NCBI RefSeq assembly: GCF_017313085.1
Contig: NZ_JAFLNF010000001.1
Location: 186,001-250,000, forward strand
Direction: 5' to 3'
Length of the DNA: 64,000 bases
DNA from: Roseibium limicola
GTDB taxonomy: Bacteria; Pseudomonadota; Alphaproteobacteria; Rhizobiales; Stappiaceae
This document shows, in pieces, positions 9,038 to 18,307 of the stretch; position 1 is the stretch's first letter; the number at the start of each line of letters is the position of its first letter. Below the pieces are notes generated by a model. The model worked only from the letters and a program-made list of their open reading frames with translations, made no database searches and was not told the origin of the DNA. The position numbers and the translations under genes were made by a program.

Positions 9038-9179
9038 AATTTTGCCATAAAGGTGACGCAGCGGCTTTCTAGGTGAAGCTTTGGGGGGCCTTGCAATCTG
9101 GTGGTCCAGAATGCAAGCTCGCGCCCCTTGCGATCAGCAGTAGCGCTCGCGAATTCAACGATCAGGAACCGGAACGTCC

Positions 9180-9416
9180 ATGAAAGACAGCGAACACCCC
9201 TTCTTCCGTCCGCTCTGGCGCCGAATTGCCGTGGTTGTTATTTGCGCCGGTTGGGCCTCGTTCGAGTTCTATATGGGAAACACCACCTGGGGCTGGATCA
9301 CAGCGGCCATCGGAGGCTATGCGATTTGGACGTTCCTGATCACATACACCGGACCTGTCGAGCCGAAGCAAGAGCGCATCTCCTCCCCCGAAACCGACAC
9401 GACGAAACCTGAGTGA
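9180..9416 (+). CDS. Small two-helix membrane protein (DUF3329-like)
   Basis: A 78-residue protein with a good start: 'aggaacc' lies upstream of ATG 9180. After a short polar head ('MKDSEHPFFRPLWRR') come two hydrophobic helices, about residues 16–32 and 38–55, then a charged tail rich in Glu, Thr and Lys. The layout is that of short DUF3329-type proteins found widely in Hyphomicrobiales, of unknown role. It is convergent with the cytochrome c' gene and divergent from the flavoenzyme operon. Confidence 0.75.
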   Translation: MKDSEHPFFRPLWRRIAVVVICAGWASFEFYMGNTTWGWITAAIGGYAIWTFLITYTGPVEPKQERISSPETDTTKPE

Positions 9417-9437
9417 GGTCCAGGGTCTGTCGCGCAC

Positions 9438-9932
9438 TCAGCGGTTCAGACGAAAAGCCTTGTGACAGCCTGAGCAAGAACTTGCCGCTTGGCCGAAGGC
9501 GGCTTTGACGTCATCGGGCAACGATGTTGCATTCGGCTGCAGCGCAGCAGCCGCGGCAATTCCCTTACCGGCAGCCTGAAGCTGATCGGCGAACTGTGCA
9601 AAGCGATCCCAATCGGTCCAGATCTCCTCCCGGGCTTCACTGGGTCCTTCAAGACTGCCTTCCGGGAACAGATCGGTCAAAGCATTCCCGCCATGCGCAT
9701 TAAGGCTTTCGCCGGCGATCATGGCCTCCTCGGCATTATAGCTTGTCTTACCGCGTGCCATGCCGCCAAGGCTCTTCATCGCCTTGCCCAGGTCTCCCAT
9801 CAGGTCCATGCGTGCCTTGACGACACCTGTTGCGCCGCCATGAGCAAAACCCGGTGCAGACAGCAGCGCAAGACTGCCACCCAGAACAGTGGCACAGCAG
9901 CAGGCTCCTGCGATCCAATTCGCAAATTTCAT
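9438..9932 (-). CDS. Cytochrome c' family (class II c-type) periplasmic cytochrome
   Basis: A 164-residue protein with an N-terminal signal peptide (hydrophobic core about residues 8–25, likely cleaved after 'APGFAHG'). A single heme-binding motif 'CSGCHKAFR' lies near the C-terminus, as expected for four-helix-bundle class II cytochromes. The mature chain includes 'VKARMDLMGDLGKAMKSLG' near the start of helix 1, where the Met of 'RMDLM' could be the sixth heme ligand. Such cytochromes work in the periplasm in electron transfer or NO binding. The gene follows copA by 52 bases on the same strand, so it may be part of the copper-responsive transcript. Confidence 0.88.
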   Translation of the reverse strand: MKFANWIAGACCCATVLGGSLALLSAPGFAHGGATGVVKARMDLMGDLGKAMKSLGGMARGKTSYNAEEAMIAGESLNAHGGNALTDLFPEGSLEGPSEAREEIWTDWDRFAQFADQLQAAGKGIAAAAALQPNATSLPDDVKAAFGQAASSCSGCHKAFRLNR

Positions 9933-9984
9933 TTCAGATGCTCTCCCTCAAGCAAATACGTCCGATTTCGCGACCAACGATGCC

Positions 9985-12372
9985 TCAGAGCTTCACCCGT
10001 CGCAACCGCAACGCATTGGAGATGACCGAGACCGAAGACAGGCTCATCGCCCCGGCCGCCAACATGGGCGAGAGCAGAGAGCCCGTGAACGGATAAAGGA
10101 CCCCTGCAGCGATTGGCACCCCGATAGAGTTGTAGACAAAAGCCAGAAACAGGTTCTGACGAATGTTGCGGATCGTCGCCTCTGCCAGATGACGCGCTTT
10201 CAAAAGGCCCGTCAGATCGCCTTTGAGAAGCGTCAGCCCAGCACTTTCCACAGCTACATCCGCTCCGGTCCCCATCGCCAGCCCGACATCAGCAGCAGCC
10301 AGTGCAGGTGCATCGTTCACCCCGTCGCCAGCCATGGCAACAATCCTGCCCTGCCCTTTCAACTCGTCGATCAGTGCCTTCTTGTCTGCAGGCAGCACAC
10401 CCGCACGCACATCATCCAGCCCCAGCTGATCCGCAACGGCCTGAGCCGTCCGCTGCGTATCGCCGGTCGCCATGACCATCCGAATACCGGACTTTTGCAA
10501 TTCACGAATAACCTCGACCGCGGTCTCCTTGATACGGTCCTGCACCGCAACCACCCCGGCCAGCTGCCCATCGACAGCCAGATACATGGCTGTCTTGCCG
10601 GCCTGCGCCAGATCATCCGCAGCACCTTCCAGCGCACTGGCGTTAATGCCGAGATCCCGCATCAAGGTTGCGTTGCCCAGCGCCACGGACTGTACTCCGA
10701 TGCGACCTCGTACGCCCTTGCCGGTCAGCGCTTCAAAATCCTCGACCTTGCTGAGATCCACACCCCGCGCTTTCGCTCCACTGACGATGGCCTCGGCCAG
10801 CGGATGCTCGGAGGCAGCCTCCAGAGAGGCCGCCAATCCGAGGATTCTCGCTTCATTCTGCCCGGAAACCGTGACGACGTCCGTCAACTCCGGGCGGCCT
10901 TCGGTCAGCGTTCCCGTCTTGTCGACCACAAGCGTATCAACGGCCGCAAAGCGCTCCAAAGCGGCTGCATCCTTGATCAGAACGCCTGCCCTTGCCCCAC
11001 GCCCCGTCGCCGTCATGATCGACATGGGTGTCGCCAGACCGAGCGCACATGGACAGGCAATGATCAAAACCGAGACAGCAGCAAGAATGCCGTGGGTCAA
11101 GGCAGGCTCCGGCCCCACCAGCACCCAGATCAAAAATGCCAGGACTGCGACACCGACGACAGTGGGCACAAAATAGCCCGCGACCTTGTCTGCCAGCCCC
11201 TGGATCGGCGCGCGAGAGCGCTGCGCGGCCGATACCATGGCGACGATCTGCGACAACAGGGTTTCCTCGCCGACTTTTTCTGCTGCCATGACGAAAGCGC
11301 CGCTCTTGTTCAGTGTACCGCCAGTCACTTTGTCACCCGGTGACTTTTCGACGGGCAGCGGCTCTCCCGTCACCAGACTTTCGTCGACGGAGGATCCCCC
11401 TTCCAGCACACATCCATCCACCGGAACACGATCTCCCGGCCGGACCCGCAGATGATCCCCAGTGATGATATTTTCCAGCGGAGCGTCATATTCGTCGCCT
11501 TCAGGCGTCACCCGCCGAGCGGTCTTCGGCGCAAGGTCCATCAAGGCCTTGAGCGCGTCACCGGTTTTTTCGCGGGCGCGCAATTCCAGCACCTGCCCGA
11601 CGAACACGAGAGCAATGATCACCACCGCCGCTTCGAAATAGACAGGCACATGCCCGCCCTGCGAACGCAGCGTTTCAGGGAAGAGGCCCGGCAGAAAAGT
11701 TGCCACAGTGCTATAGGCATAGCCTACCCCGACCCCAAGCATGATCAGGGTCCACATATTGAAGTGCCGGGTTTTCAGCGACGTCCAACCGCGCTGAAAG
11801 AACGGTGCTGCGGCCCACAACACAACAGGCGTCGCCAACAGGAATTCGGCGATAATGGCCGCTCGCTCGCCCATCCACTCGCGCACAGGCAGACCGATCA
11901 TCGGCCCCATGGTCAGAAGAAGCAACGGAACGGCCGCTGCAACACTGACCCAAAAGCGGCGGGTAAAATCAATCAACTCGTGATTTGGCTCATCGGAGAC
12001 ACCACTCATCGGCTCCAGCGCCATACCACAGATGGGACAAGTGCCGGGCCCTTCCTGCACGATCTCCGGATCCATCGGGCAGGTAAACAACGCATTGTCC
12101 GGTGCCTTCTTGACCACCCTCTTGCTGTTCCCCGAAAGATAGAACCATGGGTCCGCGTCAAACCGGTCGTGGCAACCAGAGCTGCAGAAATGATAATCTT
12201 CGCCTTTGTAGGTCAGGCTTGGCTTGCCGATACCAAGTTTGACCGTCATGCCACACACCGGATCGGTCGCGGCATCTGCGCCTTCAGGCAAGCTACCCTT
12301 ACCGTGACCTCCACAACATGGGCCGCCAGTAACGTTAGAGGAAGAAGCGGGCGATTGGCTGGAAACGGTCAT
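9985..12372 (-). CDS. copA: Copper-translocating P1B-type ATPase CopA with YHS and HMBD domains
   Basis: A 795-residue P1B-ATPase that exports Cu(I)/Ag(I) from the cytoplasm. The N-terminus has no classic GMxCxxC domain. It begins with a 'CCGGHGKG' stretch, a YHS domain ('[11 protein letters not shown]', then '[15 protein letters not shown]') and a heavy-metal-binding domain ('[24 protein letters not shown]'). Then come the actuator motif '[10 protein letters not shown]', the transport motif '[10 protein letters not shown]' near residue 440, the phosphorylation site 'DKTGTLTEG' near 484, the 'SEHPLAEAI' HP motif and the hinge '[12 protein letters not shown]'. Eight transmembrane helices can be placed. 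A MerR-type promoter lies upstream (12441–12474). The regulator is not adjacent. Confidence 0.95.
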   Translation of the reverse strand: MTVSSQSPASSSNVTGGPCCGGHGKGSLPEGADAATDPVCGMTVKLGIGKPSLTYKGEDYHFCSSGCHDRFDADPWFYLSGNSKRVVKKAPDNALFTCPMDPEIVQEGPGTCPICGMALEPMSGVSDEPNHELIDFTRRFWVSVAAAVPLLLLTMGPMIGLPVREWMGERAAIIAEFLLATPVVLWAAAPFFQRGWTSLKTRHFNMWTLIMLGVGVGYAYSTVATFLPGLFPETLRSQGGHVPVYFEAAVVIIALVFVGQVLELRAREKTGDALKALMDLAPKTARRVTPEGDEYDAPLENIITGDHLRVRPGDRVPVDGCVLEGGSSVDESLVTGEPLPVEKSPGDKVTGGTLNKSGAFVMAAEKVGEETLLSQIVAMVSAAQRSRAPIQGLADKVAGYFVPTVVGVAVLAFLIWVLVGPEPALTHGILAAVSVLIIACPCALGLATPMSIMTATGRGARAGVLIKDAAALERFAAVDTLVVDKTGTLTEGRPELTDVVTVSGQNEARILGLAASLEAASEHPLAEAIVSGAKARGVDLSKVEDFEALTGKGVRGRIGVQSVALGNATLMRDLGINASALEGAADDLAQAGKTAMYLAVDGQLAGVVAVQDRIKETAVEVIRELQKSGIRMVMATGDTQRTAQAVADQLGLDDVRAGVLPADKKALIDELKGQGRIVAMAGDGVNDAPALAAADVGLAMGTGADVAVESAGLTLLKGDLTGLLKARHLAEATIRNIRQNLFLAFVYNSIGVPIAAGVLYPFTGSLLSPMLAAGAMSLSSVSVISNALRLRRVKL

Positions 12373-12440
12373 TTAACCACCGGTCGGTTTCTGGGACACC
12401 ACAGGATCATGACGCATGGCACGTCAGGCGTCAGAGGATC

Positions 12441-12474
12441 ATTATCTATCTAGGTTTTAATACCCTAGACGCAA
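12441..12474 (-). promoter_or_regulatory. MerR-family-type promoter of copA
   Basis: Read on the minus strand this is TTGCGT, then a 19-base dyad (12450–12468; arms ctagg/cctag plus inner matches), then ATAGATAAT. A dyad filling an over-long 19–20-base spacer between -35 and -10 is the hallmark of promoters twisted open by MerR-family metal sensors such as CueR/HmrR. It lies about 70 bases before the copA start. The arms differ from the usual CueR ACCTTCC half-site. Confidence 0.6.
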
Positions 12475-12739
12475 CCAATACCAGCTCCCCGTTGTCGCAG
12501 CCTCCGCGCTTGAAGGCGGGGTGACAGGAGCTGTCTGTGACCAAGACAATCGAGCAGGCCAATTCAGCCCATCGCGAAAATCCAATAAGAACCAAACGTG
12601 TTACGGTGCAACGCCAGCAGCATGCAATGCGTTCACTTTTTAGGAAAAGGCCTTTTCGGGCGTCCGCCTGTCCAATGTCTCACGTGAGCACTGCCGAACG
12701 CCTAGTTGCAATTTCGCAGCGCGAAACAGATGGAACATC
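12475..12739. other. Gap between copA promoter and transglutaminase gene
   Basis: No gene is evident. An inverted repeat with arms cagctcc (12482–12488) and ggagctg (12527–12533) is present but separated by 38 bases. The rest should contain the promoter of the plus-strand gene at 12740. Confidence 0.45.
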
Positions 12740-13516
12740 ATGCGCATAGATATTGAAGTCACCATGGACTATCAGCTCTCCGGTGGGGAAGCCGTTCTGC
12801 TGACCTTGGAAGCCGCCCAGACAGACGAGCAATTTATCCATCTGAGCGAACTGGAAATAGAGACTGCCGTACTGCAGCGGATCGACGGAGAAGGCATGGT
12901 AGGCCAGAGAGTCTGGGCCTTCGTCACCAGCGAACGGCTTAAACTCCACTACCGCGCCAAGGTCGATGTAACCCGCTCCACCTCCGTGCTGGAGTCCCTT
13001 CCAGCAATGCCTTGGCATTCCCTTACAAGCGACGTCCTGACGTATTTGCGTCCCTCGCGCTTCTGCCCGTCGGACCTGTTCACGGAATTTGTCGAACAAC
13101 AGTTCAGCCATCTCAGCGGTGGCGCCAAGGTGGCTGCGATGGTCGATTGGGTGGCCACGGAACTTACTTATGTCCCCGGGAGCTCAAACTCCGAGACGAC
13201 CGCGATTGATACCTTCGCGACCCGCCAGGGGGTCTGTCGCGATTATGCCCATTTGGTTTGCGCTCTGGCGCGCGCAGCCAGCATTCCGGCCCGCTACACC
13301 TCCGTTTACGCTGCCGAAGTCAGCCCGCCGGATTTTCATGCGGTCGCCCAGGTTTGGCTGGACGGGGCATGGCATCTGCTGGACGCCACGCGGATGAGCT
13401 CTGCTGCAGGGCTGGTGGTAATCGGAGCAGGCAGGGACGCTGGTGACGTCGCCTTCATGGAGACTGATCGACGGGCAGATACGATTTACCAGAGCGTCAG
13501 GGTTTCTCAAGAATAG
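12740..13516 (+). CDS. Transglutaminase-like (bacterial) cysteine peptidase-fold protein
   Basis: A 258-residue cytoplasmic protein. Residues 1–120 form a beta-rich N-terminal domain often seen before a transglutaminase core. The core shows the catalytic triad blocks: Cys in 'TRQGVCRDYAHLVCALARAA' (near 171), His in 'SPPDFHAVAQVWLDGAWHLLDATR' (near 204) and Asp in the same block. Family members act as peptidases, amidases or cross-linkers; the true substrate is unknown. ATG 12740 follows 'gatggaac'. It stands alone, facing a 550-base AT-rich gap. A second transglutaminase-like protein lies at 23236–24126, with only general similarity. Confidence 0.85.
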   Translation: MRIDIEVTMDYQLSGGEAVLLTLEAAQTDEQFIHLSELEIETAVLQRIDGEGMVGQRVWAFVTSERLKLHYRAKVDVTRSTSVLESLPAMPWHSLTSDVLTYLRPSRFCPSDLFTEFVEQQFSHLSGGAKVAAMVDWVATELTYVPGSSNSETTAIDTFATRQGVCRDYAHLVCALARAASIPARYTSVYAAEVSPPDFHAVAQVWLDGAWHLLDATRMSSAAGLVVIGAGRDAGDVAFMETDRRADTIYQSVRVSQE

Positions 13517-13693
13517 CCAGAAACGCTCAGGAAACTCGCCCCAAAACCAAGAGAAAAACACCTACAAATACCAAGTAAAACTAATTAAACGATTTATCGA
13601 AAATATAATTTATTAAAAAATAGACATTCGCACATTTTTACACCATTGTGGAATTGAGAATTAGCATGTAATTTTCAAATAATAACGCCACCT

Positions 13694-13716
13694 AAATTTA
13701 GTTAAGAACTAAATTT
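13694..13716. repeat. Perfect 10-bp inverted repeat
   Basis: The arms aaatttagtt and aactaaattt are perfect complements with a 3-base loop. Being AT-only apart from one G:C pair it would make a weak RNA hairpin, so an operator reading is at least as likely as a terminator. Confidence 0.6.
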
Positions 13717-13748
13717 CCCGTCAGTTCAAATATTTTTACTGACGGGAA
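13715..13748. repeat. Perfect 11-bp inverted repeat
   Basis: The arms ttcccgtcagt (13715–13725) and actgacgggaa (13738–13748) are perfect complements around a 12-base AT-rich loop. It overlaps the end of the previous repeat by two bases. On the plus strand it is followed by 'caaaaagg', not a T-run; on the minus strand it is followed by 'aaat', so it is not a standard terminator. Could be an operator or a transcript-processing hairpin. Confidence 0.6.
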
Positions 13749-13757
13749 CAAAAAGGC

Positions 13758-13776
13758 GTTCGTGAAAATTTCGAAC
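13758..13776. repeat. Short inverted repeat gttcg/cgaac
   Basis: Five-base arms with a 9-base A/T-rich spacer, in line with the two repeats before it. Alone it would be unremarkable. Confidence 0.35.
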
Positions 13777-14067
13777 ATACTTCAAGACATCACAGCATCT
13801 CGCCTCTGACAGGAATGCCTGCAGATGCGTGTTCAGCTGTATCCGCTGGTTTGAAACGGCATTCAGCTCAGATGCAAAACCGCGTCTTCCGGCAAGTAAC
13901 CTTGGAGCAACGGGTCATTAGGGCCGCGTTACCAACTGCCTGACGGCGAACTCGCAAGTTCACGAAATTTACTTCAAAAGCCCCTTCGCAGTGTCCTCCA
14001 GACACGCCAAGGCGCCAGTGGTCCTTCGCAAGCCTCTCAGGCTGAAGACCCTCATTCAGGAGAAGTC

Positions 14068-15261
14068 ATGACGAAAGTTCAAAACATCATGTCCGAAGGC
14101 TCCAGCAAGGTCATCAACCTCCCCTTCACGAAGGTCGTTGATCCGGCGTCCAGGACCGCACTTCGCCCAGAAAAGCCCGCCACGACAGCAATTGTCTATT
14201 GTGAAGCCAACTTCGGTTTGCCAGACGGCAAGACAGCCAATGGGCTCGTGCGCCATTCAGAAAAATACAAGATCCTGTCGATTATCGACAGCCAGAACGC
14301 TGGCCTGGACGCTGGCAGCGTTCTCGACGACAAGCCCAACGCAATCCCAATTCTTCACGATCTCAATGCAGCACTTGAGCATGCTGGCAGCGTGCCGGAC
14401 TACTTCATCTATGGAATGGCGCCAGCAACAGGACGCCTGTCCACAGCTGAACGTGCAATCGTCCTGGACGCGATCAGCCGCGGCATGAACATCGTCAACG
14501 GCCTGCATGAATTCCTCAATGACGACCCGGAGTTTGTCGCAGCATCCGAAGCCGCGGACGTCAAGATCCTGGATATTCGCAAGCCACGCCCCAAGAACGA
14601 CCTGCGCCTGTTCACCGGTCGGATCAAAGATATCACCTGCCGCCGCATTGCGGTGCTGGGGACAGACTGCGCCATTGGCAAACGGACCACGGCAAACATT
14701 TTGACCACGGCTCTGAACGAACAGGGCATCAAAGCCGTTTTGGTCACCACCGGGCAAACCGGAAAAATCCAGGGATCGCTATACGGTGTAGCACTTGATG
14801 CCGTGCCGTCTCAGTTCTGCTGCGGCGAACTGGAAGCAACCATCATCGAGGCTTTTGAAGGGGAAAGCCCGGACGTCATTGTCATCGAAGGACAAGGCGC
14901 GTTGAGCCATCCTGCTTTCTGCACATCGGCATTCATCCTGAGAGGCAGCGTGCCTGACGGGGTCATTTTACAGCATGCGCCGCGCCGGTCACATCGCTGC
15001 GACTTTGAAGAAATGGCGATGCCGACACCGCGGTCCGAAATCGATTTGATCGAAGCATTTTCCGACACAAAGGTCATTGGTCTGACGATCAACCATGAAC
15101 ACATGCTGGACATGGAAGTAACCGCCGCCATAACCGCCTATGAAGCCGAGCTCGGCATTCCGGTGAGCGACGCCCTGACCCGCCCCACAGACCATCTCGT
15201 GGACATGGTCCTTGCGTCCTTTCCTGAGCTTGCAAGAACGCAAGTTGCGGCGACCAAGTGA
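14068..15261 (+). CDS. DUF1611 protein (DgcN-like N-acyltransferase candidate)
   Basis: A 397-residue DUF1611 protein. The N-terminal Rossmann-like domain (about 40–190) has 'GMAPATGRLS' and 'GLHEFLNDDPEF'. The C-terminal domain has a P-loop 'GTDCAIGKRTTANIL' near 198–212, 'GQTGKIQGSLYG' and 'VIEGQGALSHPAF'. Some DUF1611 proteins were described as DgcN, an N-acetyltransferase in D-glutamate breakdown, usually beside the enolase-type racemase DgcA. Here the partner is a PLP-type racemase instead, and its GTG start overlaps this stop. ATG 14068 has 'aggagaag' upstream. Function in D-amino acid metabolism is inference from family and neighbour. Confidence 0.8.
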   Translation: MTKVQNIMSEGSSKVINLPFTKVVDPASRTALRPEKPATTAIVYCEANFGLPDGKTANGLVRHSEKYKILSIIDSQNAGLDAGSVLDDKPNAIPILHDLNAALEHAGSVPDYFIYGMAPATGRLSTAERAIVLDAISRGMNIVNGLHEFLNDDPEFVAASEAADVKILDIRKPRPKNDLRLFTGRIKDITCRRIAVLGTDCAIGKRTTANILTTALNEQGIKAVLVTTGQTGKIQGSLYGVALDAVPSQFCCGELEATIIEAFEGESPDVIVIEGQGALSHPAFCTSAFILRGSVPDGVILQHAPRRSHRCDFEEMAMPTPRSEIDLIEAFSDTKVIGLTINHEHMLDMEVTAAITAYEAELGIPVSDALTRPTDHLVDMVLASFPELARTQVAATK

Positions 15262-16394
15262 CGTCGCCAAGGCTGGAAATTGATCTCGACAAAATCCAGT
15301 ACAATGCGTCAGCCTTGGTTTCACGACTTGGACATCGTGGCATCTCCGTCACTGGGGTTACCAAGGCTTGCATGGGGGAGCCTCGGTTCGCCAGAGCATT
15401 ACTCTCCGCTGGCGTTAAAACCCTGGGCGACTCTCGTATTGAAAATATCGAGACACTGCGCCTCAGCGGCATAGCCACGCCGGCGGTTCTGATGCGGTCG
15501 CCCATGCTCAGCCAGGTCGAGCGAGTCGTCAGGCACGCAACTATGAGTTTCAATTCCGAACTCGATGTGATCAGCGCACTTTCGACCGCAGCCCGAAAGG
15601 CCAACCGAAGACACGGTGTCCTGCTGATGGTGGAGCTGGGAGACCTCAGAGACGGTATCATGCCGGCAGAGTTGGTCGAAACCGTGCGCCAGACACTGCG
15701 TTTCCCGAACATCGACCTCAACGGGATCAGTACGAATCTCGCCTGCCGAAGCGGAGTATCGCCCGACAGCAGAAACATGGGCGTGCTATCACGGTTGGCC
15801 GACGTGATCGAAACAGAATGCGGTTCAGCCATGCGCATGGTCTCAGGCGGCAACTCTAGCAATCTCCAATGGGCATTATCAGGAGCAAGCATCGGCCGCA
15901 TCAACAACATACGGCTGGGCGAGGCAATCTTACTCGGACTTGACCCGCTCCAACGACAACCTATCCCCGGCCTCTACACCGATGCCATCGCTCTGGTCGC
16001 AGAAGTCATCGAGTCCAAGAAAAAGCCCTCTCAGCCCTGGGGAACAATCGCACAAACCACCTTTGGCAGCAGCGCCACTTTCCAGGACATCGGCACAATC
16101 ACCCAATCGATTGTAGCGATTGGCCACCAGGATGTTGACCCACAGGGCCTCACGCCCCCTCCGGACATCGACATACTGGCCGCCAGTAGCGATCACCTCA
16201 TGCTGAACACCAGCAAACATGAAGTAAAGATCGGCTCAGAAATCAGCTTCCAACCCAACTACAGCACATTGCTCCGAGCCATGACATCACCCTTCGTCGC
16301 CAAGGCCTATACAGAAACCAAGCAACAGACGATACCCTGCCCGGATTTCAGAGACCAGCACCAGCCGAAGGGCGAAGCCCCGAGATGGCATTAG
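15258..16394 (+). CDS. PLP-dependent alanine/ornithine racemase-family enzyme
   Basis: A 378-residue fold-type III PLP enzyme related to ornithine racemase (Orr) and YhfX, and distinct from the standard alanine racemase. 'PRLEIDLDKIQYNA' opens the barrel, 'VTGVTKACMGEP' carries the PLP lysine near 36, and 'MVELGDLRDGIMP', 'MRMVSGGNSSNLQWALSG' and 'NNIRLGEAILLG' mark further barrel strands and the phosphate-binding loop. The start is GTG at 15258, inside GTGA, overlapping the stop of the DUF1611 gene, so the two are translationally coupled. It should interconvert L- and D-forms of an amino acid; which one is not known. The last ~30 residues look disordered. Confidence 0.83.
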   Translation: MTSPRLEIDLDKIQYNASALVSRLGHRGISVTGVTKACMGEPRFARALLSAGVKTLGDSRIENIETLRLSGIATPAVLMRSPMLSQVERVVRHATMSFNSELDVISALSTAARKANRRHGVLLMVELGDLRDGIMPAELVETVRQTLRFPNIDLNGISTNLACRSGVSPDSRNMGVLSRLADVIETECGSAMRMVSGGNSSNLQWALSGASIGRINNIRLGEAILLGLDPLQRQPIPGLYTDAIALVAEVIESKKKPSQPWGTIAQTTFGSSATFQDIGTITQSIVAIGHQDVDPQGLTPPPDIDILAASSDHLMLNTSKHEVKIGSEISFQPNYSTLLRAMTSPFVAKAYTETKQQTIPCPDFRDQHQPKGEAPRWH

Positions 16395-16566
16395 GCGTTA
16401 GTTTGCAGCCCTGATGCGGCCTCTGTCATCGGCACTCGATCCCCGATATGGGTAACCCGCCCCCTGCTGAGTCAAGGTTGCGGTCAACAGAATCGCGCTC
16501 ACCCATGCAGGGCCCAGCAAGGTAGAAATGGTGTTGCATTGGTGAAGTGTGCGAACCCGCCAGAGG

Positions 16567-17601
16567 CTATCGCCGTTTGCCACGAAACTCGGGGGTCTTG
16601 TTGCCGCGAGGGCCGGATTTCGTCACGGTGTTATCGCGGTTTTCCTCGACGAGTTTTCGCCATCTGGACAGGCGCTCCGCATCGAGCGTGCCAGCCGCGA
16701 CCGCAGCCTGGACGGCACAGCCCGGCTCCTGCGTGTGACTGCAATCTCTGAAGCGGCACTGGGGCGCAAGTTCCGTGATCTCTGCGAACAGAATATCCAG
16801 ACCGACCGCGATTTCACCGACATGCAGTGTGCGCATTCCTGGCGTGTCAATCAGCCAGCCGCCTCCGACGATCGGGTGCAGCGAGCGCGCTGTTGTTGTG
16901 TGACGGCCTTTGTCGTCGCCCTTGCGAATGCCGCCCGTGGCCTGTGCTGCCTCCGGCGACTTGGCTGCCAGGGTGTTCAGCAGCGTTGATTTGCCCACCC
17001 CTGAGGATCCGACCAACGCAACTGTCTGCCCTGCGCCGCACCACGGCGCCAAGGCGGTCATCGCCTCATCCGATTTCGCGTTCAATGCCACCACGGGAAG
17101 CGCGCGTTGCAGTTCTGCAGCCTTTTGCAGAAATGGCGCCGCATCATCTATTTGGTCGGCCTTGGTCAGAACAATGACCGGCGTCGTTCCGGCCTCATTC
17201 GCCAGCACGAGATAGCGCTCCAGCCGGGCGTGATTGAAATCTTCGTTGCAAGACGTGACGATGAAAAGCGTGTCCACATTCGCAGCAATCAACTGCGGCG
17301 TATGGGAGCCCTCAGTCTGGCGCTGCAGCAGCGTTTGGCGCTCCAGCCGGCGCACCAGCATGTGCGTCCCCGGCTCAATCAGCACCCAGTCCCCGACAGC
17401 AAAGCCCGTTGTGTTTCTCTGGACAGGAAGACCCAGCTTCACAAGGCCGATTTCCGATTGAGCCGTCATGCGAGACCGATGGACGGTCGCGACACGCGCC
17501 CGGGCAAGGCCCGTTTCGTCAGGCCCAATCTGTTCGTCAAAGAACGCGGACCAACCGAGTTCGGTCAGAGACAGGGGCGAATGATTGAATGAATTTGACA
17601 C
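16567..17601 (-). CDS. rsgA: Ribosome small-subunit-dependent GTPase RsgA
   Basis: A 344-residue circularly permuted GTPase that checks late 30S assembly. Residues ~35–100 are the OB-fold ('RNTTGFAVGDWVLIEPG'). The GTPase motifs come in permuted order: G4 'VLTKAD' near 145, G1 'VGSSGVGKSTLLNTL' near 205, switch 'GRHTTTARSLHPI', G3 'IDTPGMRTL'. The zinc knuckle is 'CRFRDCSHTQEPGCAV' near 293. The start is GTG 17601, weakly supported by 'gaagg' close upstream; a slightly different start cannot be excluded. It ends convergently with the racemase gene. Confidence 0.94.
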   Translation of the reverse strand: MSNSFNHSPLSLTELGWSAFFDEQIGPDETGLARARVATVHRSRMTAQSEIGLVKLGLPVQRNTTGFAVGDWVLIEPGTHMLVRRLERQTLLQRQTEGSHTPQLIAANVDTLFIVTSCNEDFNHARLERYLVLANEAGTTPVIVLTKADQIDDAAPFLQKAAELQRALPVVALNAKSDEAMTALAPWCGAGQTVALVGSSGVGKSTLLNTLAAKSPEAAQATGGIRKGDDKGRHTTTARSLHPIVGGGWLIDTPGMRTLHVGEIAVGLDILFAEITELAPQCRFRDCSHTQEPGCAVQAAVAAGTLDAERLSRWRKLVEENRDNTVTKSGPRGNKTPEFRGKRR

Positions 17602-17698
17602 AAAGCCTTCATGCCCACTCCTTCAGCAGAGTGCAAGACATTCCGCCCGATCCCTGAGAATTGCCCACGGACCCGAGCAAAGGCCGACCCTCACCTTA

Positions 17699-18307
17699 AT
17701 GGCCACAAGCCCGAGCCGCGAACGGATCGGGCTCCATCACGAAAATCTCACCGGCCTGTCCGGTGCCAGTGTCGATACGTCGATCGTAATTCCAAACCGG
17801 GCCATCATCTTCGGCGTCTCGACCCTAACCACGACGACCATTACAGGTGCCAGCTCTTACGACTGCGGGGTCTCGGGTGAGACATCCAAGTTCGGCGGAT
17901 CACTCGAGATTGCGGAAGGCTCCAACAATGCAGGGGTGATCGGGCCGCAGGCGTTCTATTCGGATACGCAGGTCAGGCTGACGGCCAATAGCGGGAACTT
18001 TACCGGCGACGCCGTGAAAGTGGTGCTGCACTATTTTCTGCCGATAGTGCCGCAGGAGAAAGAAATTAGGTATTGGCGCGACAGCTGTCCTTGGTGCATG
18101 CCACAGCTAATGACTGCTTCGAGCCCAATGCCGACGTTGGCAGGATTTGGCAAACAAGAAGTCAAATACAAGGGCTGTATTGCACCCCATTGCGGTGCAT
18201 GCAGGGATGCCGATGACCGCGCTCGGAATCGCGGCCAGGTAATCAAGTCTAGCCATTCTCTTGCTAGGTGTTCTCTCGGCAGAGTTTGTATAGCGCAGCA
18301 AGTTTAG
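17699..18307 (+). pseudogene. C-terminal remnant of a DUF2793 phage/GTA-type protein
   Basis: Within this frame residues coded by about 17720–18043 match the closing domain of DUF2793 proteins: 'SIVIPNRAIIFGVSTLTTTT', 'ITGASSYDCGVSGETSKFGG', 'NAGVIGPQAFYSDTQVRLTA' and a final 'HYFLP'. Intact members are several hundred residues long, start with a DUF2793 module and end just after this HYFLP. Here the N-terminal part is missing, and the frame reads on for another ~85 unrelated codons. No phage or gene-transfer-agent genes are adjacent. I read it as a decayed fragment left by a mobile element. Confidence 0.72.

Larger units (their letters stand above)
13517..14067. other. AT-rich leader region in front of the DUF1611 operon
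   Basis: A 551-base gap with no gene. Its first 270 bases are far richer in A and T than the flanking DNA. It holds three consecutive inverted repeats (listed separately) and a good ribosome-binding site 'aggagaag' just before 14068. The second half has normal composition and could be a long untranslated leader. Confidence 0.6.

Noticed and set aside
9889-12453. Long plus-strand frames (484 and 333 residues) across copA
   Set aside because: Opposite strand of a confidently assigned P-type ATPase; their products are Arg/His-rich with no domain.
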